A DNA stretch of 45,684 nt from CAYUFF01 sp964444075 (lineage in GTDB: Archaea; Aenigmatarchaeota; Aenigmatarchaeia; CG10238-14; SCSR01). The DNA lies in the NCBI GenBank assembly GCA_964444075.1, contig CAYUFF010000002.1, positions 1-45,684 on the forward strand. The letters run 5' to 3'. The notes beneath the pieces are model-generated. The model was not told the origin of the DNA. It ran no database searches and saw nothing but the letters and a program-made list of their open reading frames with translations. Position numbers and translations under genes: made by a program. This document shows positions 39,962 through 45,684 of this stretch, one piece after another (the stretch's first letter is position 1; every line of letters starts with the position of its first letter).

Positions 39962-40960
39962 ATGCTAAGGGTCGCCGTCATAGGCCTAGGAAAGATGGGT
40001 CAGCACCATGCGAGGAACCTCTTCAGGCTGCAGCGAGAGGGTTTAGTCGAGCTCGTCGCCGTCTGCGATAGCGATAAAACGAAGGAACGCGTGGCGAAGG
40101 AGTATTCCTGCGAGTTTTACGCTGACTACCAAGAAATGCTCGAAAGGGAAAAACCCGAAGCCGTGAGCATAGCAGTCCCAACTAGGCTTCACGAAAGCGT
40201 AACCAAGACCTGCTTGCAGCGTGGCGTGCACTGTCTGGTAGAAAAGCCGCTCTCCCATTCCTACGAGAGTGCCAAACTGCTCGTTGACCTCGCCGAGAGG
40301 AACTCTGTCAAGCTCATGGTAGGTCACATCGAGAGGTTCAACCCCGTCGTTCAAAAACTGACGGAGATGGTCTTGGAAAACGGCTTGGGCGAACTCCTTT
40401 CTTTGCATTTCAGGAGGATAGGCGTACCCAGGCTGACTGACATCGGCGTCATCGTCGACCTTGCGATCCACGACATAGACCTTGCGTTGAGCTTCGTTCG
40501 CAAGGAAGTCGAGGCCGTAACCTGCTTCGCAAGAAAAAAGCTTGCAAGTGATTTCGACGACCATGCCGTAATTTTCCTCAAGTTTCGTGGCAACACTTTG
40601 GCGATACTCGAAACCAGCAGGCTTGCTCCGGTAAAGGTTAGAGAAGTTTTCATAGTCGGAAGCAAATGTTGCTGCAACGTTGACTTGGTGAAGCAAAGGA
40701 TTGAAGTTATAGAAAGTTTTCTGGAAAGGGCTACCGAGTGGAGGGATTTCAAAGAATTCATCGAGAAGTTCGAGCCCAAAAGAAAGGTAATCGAAGTTAA
40801 GGGTGAGGAACCGCTCTACCTTGAGCTCAAATCTTTCGTTTCTTCGGTCATCGAAGATAAGGAGGTCGTCGTGCCTGGAAGCGAAGCCCTGAAAGCTTTG
40901 AGAATAGCCGAACTTGCTTTGAGAAGCGCGGAGGAAGGAAAGAGCATTAACCTAGCTTGA
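39962..40960 (+). CDS. Gfo/Idh/MocA-family oxidoreductase (WbpB-like)
   Basis: NAD-binding oxidoreductase of 332 residues. VAVIGLGKMGQHHARNL (about 4-20) is the Rossmann nucleotide site, CLVEKPLSHS (about 90-99) the family EKP motif, and IVDLAIHDIDLAL (about 163-175) the substrate-side His segment. In the context of the adjacent genes it probably oxidises position 3 of UDP-GlcNAcA. ATG at 39962 is preferred; the longer frame would run into the divergent gene. The transporter-like gene follows 15 bases downstream. Confidence 0.9.
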   Translation: MLRVAVIGLGKMGQHHARNLFRLQREGLVELVAVCDSDKTKERVAKEYSCEFYADYQEMLEREKPEAVSIAVPTRLHESVTKTCLQRGVHCLVEKPLSHSYESAKLLVDLAERNSVKLMVGHIERFNPVVQKLTEMVLENGLGELLSLHFRRIGVPRLTDIGVIVDLAIHDIDLALSFVRKEVEAVTCFARKKLASDFDDHAVIFLKFRGNTLAILETSRLAPVKVREVFIVGSKCCCNVDLVKQRIEVIESFLERATEWRDFKEFIEKFEPKRKVIEVKGEEPLYLELKSFVSSVIEDKEVVVPGSEALKALRIAELALRSAEEGKSINLA

Positions 40961-40975
40961 AGTTTGGTGGATGTG

Positions 40976-41380
40976 ATGGAGGCTATTTTCCTTGCTTTGG
41001 TTGCGATGGTATCGTTTGGTATAGCTTCGTTCATTTACAAAGTCGCTTCTCCACACATAGACCCTCACTCGTTGGTAGTCGCAACTTATGGTTTCGCCTT
41101 TATCTTAGCCCTTACGTACTGGAGTGTTCAACCGACAAAGGAAATAACGACGCTGGGGATTTTCTATTCTTTCCTCGCAGCACTCTTCGCCATGGTAGGG
41201 ATGCTCGCGTACGTTACCGCGCTCAAGCACGGGATGGTCAGCATAGTAGTTCCCCTGAGAAACCTTTCTCTGACAGTTTCGGTGATACTCGCCATCCTCT
41301 TGCTTGCAGAAAGGCTTACTTGGGTAAAGGTTCTCGGAATCCTTCTTGCTTGCGTCGCTATAGTACTGCTTTCTGTTTAA
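40976..41380 (+). CDS. EamA-like small membrane transporter
   Basis: Protein of about 134 residues with four transmembrane segments (including FLALVAMVSFGIASFIYKVA and VLGILLACVAIVLLSV), the layout of a single EamA/DMT half. An ALKHGMVSIVVPLRNLSL-like segment is typical of the family. As half-size EamA proteins usually dimerise, it may move a sugar-lipid or other surface precursor. A GGTGG ribosome site precedes the ATG at 40976. Its stop overlaps the convergent aminotransferase stop by four bases. Confidence 0.8.
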   Translation: MEAIFLALVAMVSFGIASFIYKVASPHIDPHSLVVATYGFAFILALTYWSVQPTKEITTLGIFYSFLAALFAMVGMLAYVTALKHGMVSIVVPLRNLSLTVSVILAILLLAERLTWVKVLGILLACVAIVLLSV

Positions 41381-42483
41381 CTGCGGAAGAATCTCTTCAC
41401 GGCCTCCGCGAGCATAAGTAAAGAGCTTCTGTCTAGAGAAGGGTGAACTGGTAAGGATAACACTTCCTTACAGGCTCTCTCAGCGTTCGGAAGAAAAAGG
41501 TTTCCGTATCCCAATTTTTTGTAAACTGGCTGCTTGTATATGGGTTTAGGGTAATGTACCGCGACTTCTATTCCACGCGCTCTCAGGTAGCTTGCCAAAG
41601 AATTCCTCTTCCCCCTTTTCACCCTTACCACGTACTGGTGGAAGACGTGTTTAACGTGCGGAGATACATAGGGAGTTTCTATTCCTCTCACATCCTTAAG
41701 AGCCTTCGTCAAAAATTCGGCGTTCTTCCTCCTTTTCTCGTTGAGGTCGTCCAACTTTTTAAGTTGCTCCAGCCCTACCGCAGCCTGAATTTCCGTCATC
41801 CTGTAATTATAGCCAAGGACGCTATGAACGTACTTCTTCGATTGGCCCTGGTCGACCAGCATCCTAGCAAGCTTGGCCACGGATTTTTTCTTCACGAGCA
41901 ACATACCTCCTTCGCCCCCAGTAGTGATGTTTTTCGTAGCGTAGAAGCTGAAGACCGCTGCATCACCGAAGCTTCCGACTTTCTTTCCTCGGTACTCGGC
42001 ACCGTGAGCTTGGGCGCAGTCTTCGACAAGAAGTAAACCGTGGGTTTTGCATACCTTAACGATTTCTCTCATCTCACAAGGTTGACCGAAGATGTGAACG
42101 ATCAACACAGCTTTCGTCCTCTCGGTAATCGCCTTTTCTATTTCCTCTGGAAGGATGTTGAAAGTCCTTTCGTCTACATCTACGAATACAGGCTTGGCGC
42201 CTACGTAGAGAATACAGTTCGAGCTTGCGATGAAGCTGAACGGCGTGGTAACGACTTCGTCTCCCTCTCCTATCCCCAAAGAAAGCATCGCAACGTGGAG
42301 AGCGACGGTTCCGTTGAAGGTCGCGACCGCATGCCTAGCGCCTATGTACCTTCTAAAACTTTCCTCAAATTCCTTCACGAGCTTCCCGCTGGTCAGCATC
42401 CCGGAAGCGAGGACTTCCTTTACTCTCTTAAGCTCTTCCTTACCGAGCAACGGTTTTGCTATCGGTATGCTTACCGTCGCCAT
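41377..42483 (-). CDS. DegT/DnrJ/EryC1 sugar aminotransferase (WbpE-like)
   Basis: PLP-dependent aminotransferase of 368 residues. IPIAKPLLGKEELKRVKEVL opens the protein; ATFNGTVALHVAML (about 53-66) binds cofactor phosphate; VEDCAQAHGA (about 156-165) holds the PLP-contacting Asp; and AVFSFYATKNITTGGEGGML (about 178-197) carries the Schiff-base Lys. It would transaminate the 3-keto sugar to UDP-GlcNAc3NA. ATG at 42483 is preferred. It is divergent from the membrane glycosyltransferase gene, with 34 bases between starts. Confidence 0.92.
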   Translation of the reverse strand: MATVSIPIAKPLLGKEELKRVKEVLASGMLTSGKLVKEFEESFRRYIGARHAVATFNGTVALHVAMLSLGIGEGDEVVTTPFSFIASSNCILYVGAKPVFVDVDERTFNILPEEIEKAITERTKAVLIVHIFGQPCEMREIVKVCKTHGLLLVEDCAQAHGAEYRGKKVGSFGDAAVFSFYATKNITTGGEGGMLLVKKKSVAKLARMLVDQGQSKKYVHSVLGYNYRMTEIQAAVGLEQLKKLDDLNEKRRKNAEFLTKALKDVRGIETPYVSPHVKHVFHQYVVRVKRGKRNSLASYLRARGIEVAVHYPKPIYKQPVYKKLGYGNLFLPNAERACKEVLSLPVHPSLDRSSLLMLAEAVKRFFRS

Positions 42484-42517
42484 AATTTTAAATGCGGGGA
42501 ATCCAATAAAAACTTTG

Positions 42518-44242
42518 ATGGAGCAGAAAGAAATCGTGATAGAGATTAAGCAGCCCATGCTTTTACTAACCTTTTCCATCCTGCTATTTTTGTTACTAAC
42601 CGAGATAAACAGCAACCTTCATACTCCGATAGTCTTCGGTGACTCCGGATTCCACACGAGGATGGTTGAGTGGATGGTTACCAAGTTCGAATACCCTGTC
42701 TACGTTCCCTTCGAGGGCACCGAGGCCACGAAGAAGAACTTCGCGAGGCCTCCCCTCTATCACTTTTTGGAGAGTGGCATGCTACTTCCTTTCGGTTTTA
42801 ACGAGCTTCTCGTAAAAGCCTTCAACCCATTCCTAACTTTCTTGCTCGGACTTTCGTCCTTTTTGCTTGTCAGGAGAGTCTACGGGGAGAAGGAGGCTTT
42901 CCTCGCCGCGATAGCGGTGGTCACGATTCCGGCTATAGTCACTTACTCGGTAACTTACTACACCGACATAACCTGGACGCTGATGACCTCGCTATTCTTC
43001 CTCTACTTCCTGCTTTACACGGTGGAGAAGAGAAGAAGATACTTGCTTCTCTCCGGAATCTTCGGCGGGCTTAGCGTGCTTTCGAAAATACCATCGCTCG
43101 CGATTTACTTCTTCGTCCTGTTTTTCTTCGTCTACGAGGTTCTCGTTAGAAGGGTATCCTTTTCCAAGTTCGTACAAACTTACTGGCTCTGGATACTGCC
43201 CTTAATCCTAATTCCCCTGCCTTGGGTAGCGAGAAACTACTACTATTACCACCATCCGTTCTGCTACGGCCTCGGCCCGATAAATAAATTCTTGCCGTTG
43301 GAAGGTTGCAGGATATCTACCTTCGAGGAAAAGTACGAGTTTTCAGGAAGGACCGTAAAGGAAGGTACGGAAAAGACCGTTTTCGAGCTCGGGTTAGTCG
43401 AGTACATGGATTTTGCCTACGGAAATTTGATTTTCGTTCCCTTCGGAATCTTCGGTGGACTGGTAGCAGTCTATTTTAGGAGGAGGGAAGCGGACAGGCT
43501 GGTTGTTTTGATGCTCCTCACGATGCTCGTGCTGATGGCGTTCGTGCCTAGCAACGTTTTCGGTAGGGCCGAAAACGCTCCGAGGTACACTCTAGCCTGG
43601 TCCCTTCCTTTGGTATTGCTCGCCGCAATCTACTTTTCCGAGGTCTGGAAGTACTTAGACTCTTTTAAGAAAAACCTGGGGCTCTTGATATTGATCCTCG
43701 CGGTCTTCGTTTGCCTGTGGAATCCTTTCATGTACTTCTCAAGGGCACACACCCCTAACTTCCTGAACAAGCTGCAAATCATGGAAGCCGTAAAGAGGTT
43801 TTCGCCGTCTTTCTTCGAGGCCTGCGACTGGGTTAAGGAAAACCTTCCGCAAGACGTTAGGCTCATGACTATCTGGGCTCACAGAGCAGCGTACAACTGC
43901 AAGAGGAACGTTACCGGAAACACCGCTGACATAGTGCTGAGTAAGAACGCTACTTACGTGCTACAAGTAGCGAAGAAGCTCGGGATAACACACCTGTTCA
44001 TCCAGAAGTTCAGCATAGACCCTAAGAACAGGCATTACCGCGAAAGGTACGACCTCGAGTTCGTCCAGTTTCTGGAAGACCATCCCAAACACTTCGTGAA
44101 GGTTTACGAGAACGGCCCCGGCTTCAACCTAACTAACAACGACGTTTCGGCGTGGGTGAACTATTGCGTGCGAAGCTTTGGAACGATTTGCGACGGAAAC
44201 GTGATCTACGAGCTCAACTTTTCGGCGATAGAAAGAGGTTGA
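42518..44242 (+). CDS. GT39/ArnT-like polytopic glycosyltransferase
   Basis: Membrane protein of about 574 residues with an N-terminal membrane helix, the luminal GDSGFHTRMVEWMV segment (about 40-53) with its acidic residue near the first loop and FARPPLYHFLESGM (about 68-81), the hallmark arrangement of dolichyl-phosphate-sugar-dependent GT39/ArnT-type transferases. About ten further membrane segments and a soluble C-terminal domain (from about 425) with sequons follow. It probably transfers a sugar outside the membrane. The ATG at 42518 is preferred over upstream codons. Confidence 0.85.
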   Translation: MEQKEIVIEIKQPMLLLTFSILLFLLLTEINSNLHTPIVFGDSGFHTRMVEWMVTKFEYPVYVPFEGTEATKKNFARPPLYHFLESGMLLPFGFNELLVKAFNPFLTFLLGLSSFLLVRRVYGEKEAFLAAIAVVTIPAIVTYSVTYYTDITWTLMTSLFFLYFLLYTVEKRRRYLLLSGIFGGLSVLSKIPSLAIYFFVLFFFVYEVLVRRVSFSKFVQTYWLWILPLILIPLPWVARNYYYYHHPFCYGLGPINKFLPLEGCRISTFEEKYEFSGRTVKEGTEKTVFELGLVEYMDFAYGNLIFVPFGIFGGLVAVYFRRREADRLVVLMLLTMLVLMAFVPSNVFGRAENAPRYTLAWSLPLVLLAAIYFSEVWKYLDSFKKNLGLLILILAVFVCLWNPFMYFSRAHTPNFLNKLQIMEAVKRFSPSFFEACDWVKENLPQDVRLMTIWAHRAAYNCKRNVTGNTADIVLSKNATYVLQVAKKLGITHLFIQKFSIDPKNRHYRERYDLEFVQFLEDHPKHFVKVYENGPGFNLTNNDVSAWVNYCVRSFGTICDGNVIYELNFSAIERG

Positions 44243-44380
44243 AGAATAGCGCCTCGTTTTAAACCTTCGTGCCCGGAAAAATTCCTCGCCCGAGCCTGAG
44301 AGGGAAGAGTATGTTGTTTTTCTGAAGGAAGTCGTAGTTCCTCGACCCGCTTTCCTGACTCGCGACGAAAAAAATTATAA

Positions 44381-44707
44381 GGAGGTGCGGGGTGCACGCC
44401 CTCGGTGGATGCAGAGCTCCAAGGCGGTTTTTCTGAACATCCTCCTCAACCCTGCTACCCCATAAGCGTCGGGTACCCAACTTAGGGCTGCTCCTTCGGG
44501 CGGTACGATTTTTCTTCCACCTTCCCTCACCGTCTCCCGGGCCTGACCCGGTTCGTTGGGCACCCGAACCCTATGGGACAGAGCGTCATCGTGGGACGCC
44601 CAGGCCGTCCTTGTAACTCCGCACCGCCCTCGGGCTGCGGTCGCCCCGTGAGCCAGGTTTGGGCTTACAGGGAACTGGCAGCTCCCCGACCGTTGGCACC
44701 CCGCACC
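44381..44707 (-). ncRNA. Archaeal SRP RNA (7S) with intron in helix 8
   Basis: RNA of the signal recognition particle, about 327 nt as encoded and about 288 nt after removal of the intron. The ends form a perfect 12-bp helix 1: GGTGCGGGGTGC at the 5' side pairs with GCACCCCGCACC at the 3' side. The CTGTAA motif near the 5' loop region matches archaeal SRP RNAs. The SRP54-binding helix 8 has GGTCAGGCCC on the 5' side and AGCAGCCC on the 3' side, but the loop is interrupted by 39 bases (44495-44533). The RNA ends before a T-rich stretch on the minus strand. A TATA-like AAAGTTAAG (about 44734-44742) lies about 30 bases upstream. Confidence 0.93.
44495..44533 (-). other. Probable bulge-helix-bulge intron of SRP RNA
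   Basis: Minus-strand insert of 39 nt beginning ACGGTGAGGG and ending ACCGCCCGAA. It folds with its flanks as follows: CGGG pairs with CCCG as a 4-bp central helix; CGGTG pairs with TACCG (one G-U pair) as the inner helix; a 3-nt AGA bulge lies on the 5' side and an AA(G) bulge on the 3' side. Cutting each bulge after its second base and joining the exons gives GGTCAGGCCC, a GGGA loop and GGGAGCAGCC, the archaeal consensus. The outer helix is helix 8 itself, so that side is relaxed. Confidence 0.82.
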
Positions 44708-44755
44708 GTTAAAATTTTAGGACCGAGAAAACTTAACTTTATCGTCGCGTCCGCG

Positions 44756-45684
44756 TCAAAAGACGCCCTCCTCCGAGAGCCTCTTGATTTCTTCCTTAAA
44801 CTTTTCCTTGTGGAGCCTCTTCTCCTCTTCGAGCTTCTCAGAATCTTCCAAAGCCTTTTCCGCACGCCTTATCATTTCCTTGACCTTTTCCACTTCCATC
44901 GGCTCGTAACCGCAGAGTAACAGGATCACCACACTCTCGTCTTCACCCATTTTAGGTTTGTAATCGCCGACGTTCACCCACGGCGTGGAAGTTCTCCTCT
45001 CTACGGCGGCCAGGACCGATTCGTAAGCAGACTTCGGTATTTTATCGCCCACCATCAAACCCAAAACTTTTTCGGCTTTCTCAGGCCTACAGTCGCAGCT
45101 TAGGTTGCTGAAAGCCTCCTGGACGCAACTCTTCCATACTTCGTCGAGCTCGTAATGCTCGACCCTGCCCTTCCGTCTGAAGATTCTCGAAAGCCCTTTA
45201 CCGCTACCTCCGACCTTTTTCACGCCGAAGCCGACGACCACGTTCTTCGTCAGGGCGTTCTCTATGTCGGCGGTGTCCAACGCTCTCAACCCCACCTGCG
45301 AGGAGGGCTTGCTTTCTCCGTACGAGAAAAGCTCTACGAGCGGCCTTATAACCCTTTTATCCGCCTTCTCGAAGGCTCTCAGACAATCCTCGTCCTGGGA
45401 CGCAAACTTGGAGGGGTCTAGGAGTATTATCGCGTCGGCGTCCTCGTAGAGGGATTTGTACCCGTAGAGGGCGTTACAGTACTGTTTTTTGGGAGCCACG
45501 TCCAAGGGCAGCCCAGCGAGCACGTAGATTCTCTCGAACATACCCCTTTTCCTACACTCTTCAACGAACACGGGAGCAGCACCGGAGCCCGTCCCGCCAC
45601 CCAAACCCACGCAAACGAGGAGAACGTCCTCAGACTTGGGGAAGTACCTAGAGAGGATCGTATCCACGTGAGACTCCATCAGCA
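44756..45684 (-). CDS. Tubulin/FtsZ-superfamily GTPase, N-terminus off window
   Basis: Reading continues to the right edge; about 309 residues are visible. The tubulin signature GLGGGTGSGAAPVFVEECRK binds the GTP phosphates, but the roughly 100 residues that normally precede it lie outside the window, so the Met codon at 45679 is not the start. A Rossmann-like segment RIYVLAGLPLDVAP follows, then a helical region with ALYGYKSLYEDADAIILLDP. The C-terminal 40 residues are a charged coiled coil (EEEKRLHKEKFKEEIKRLSE). It could be an FtsZ-like or CetZ-like cytoskeletal protein; I cannot tell which. Confidence 0.8.
   Translation of the reverse strand, partial: LMESHVDTILSRYFPKSEDVLLVCVGLGGGTGSGAAPVFVEECRKRGMFERIYVLAGLPLDVAPKKQYCNALYGYKSLYEDADAIILLDPSKFASQDEDCLRAFEKADKRVIRPLVELFSYGESKPSSQVGLRALDTADIENALTKNVVVGFGVKKVGGSGKGLSRIFRRKGRVEHYELDEVWKSCVQEAFSNLSCDCRPEKAEKVLGLMVGDKIPKSAYESVLAAVERRTSTPWVNVGDYKPKMGEDESVVILLLCGYEPMEVEKVKEMIRRAEKALEDSEKLEEEKRLHKEKFKEEIKRLSEEGVF

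Noticed and set aside
1..45684. CRISPR arrays, insertion sequences or integrated virus
   Set aside because: No evenly spaced repeat-spacer array, transposase or terminal inverted repeats, or viral structural genes were seen; the only direct repeats are the short array at 19203-19255.

Overview
The window is archaeal chromosomal DNA. Evidence includes EF-1 alpha, Nop5, ribosomal protein L18e, an archaeal-type ProRS, an intron-containing tRNA-Trp, an archaeal SRP RNA, TATA-like boxes with many apparently leaderless starts, and archaeal-style secretion ATPase and platform genes. A branched-chain polyamine synthase (BpsA) next to an aminopropyltransferase suggests a thermophile. I cannot place the lineage from this sequence; a DPANN group or a deep euryarchaeal group would both fit.

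Layout. 1-307 holds the start of a secreted protein gene that runs off the left edge. 434-5133 carries EF-1 alpha, a cation/Ca2+ exchanger, HtpX, a DUF131-type membrane protein and a Cys-rich surface glycoprotein, followed by nop5. 6359-18079 is one long co-oriented block. It has a coiled-coil protein, pilin-like single-span proteins, a FlaI/GspE-type ATPase, two separate TadC/FlaJ-like platform proteins, and then four large N-glycosylated envelope proteins. I read it as a type IV pilus-like assembly locus. 18103-28410 is mixed housekeeping: UMP kinase, tRNA-Trp, membrane and secreted proteins, nitroreductase, L18e, 3-methyladenine glycosylase, a nuclease, a phosphate transporter with its PhoU-like partner, and polyamine genes. 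It also contains a frameshifted small gene at 22319-22505. 28469-30839 holds speE and proS.

30845-44242 is a surface-glycan region: two GT4 glycosyltransferases, a sulfotransferase, a polyprenyl-phosphate GlcNAc-1-P transferase-like protein, a set matching the WbpA/B/E/D route to UDP-GlcNAc(3NAc)A, an EamA-like transporter and a GT39-like membrane glycosyltransferase. It is interrupted at about 34.4-36.4 kb by a decayed toxin-antitoxin island with an intact VapBC-like pair between two broken AbrB-type antitoxins and a short AbiEi-like helix-turn-helix gene. The glycan genes fit the many N-X-S/T sequons in the secreted proteins.

The most unusual element is at 44381-44707 (minus): an SRP RNA gene whose universally conserved helix 8 loop is interrupted by a 39-nt insert. 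The insert is bounded by a bulge-helix-bulge-like fold. Removing it at the predicted cleavage points recreates the archaeal helix 8 consensus with a GNRA loop, so I interpret it as an intron cut by the tRNA splicing endonuclease. The right end of the window is a partial tubulin/FtsZ-superfamily gene.
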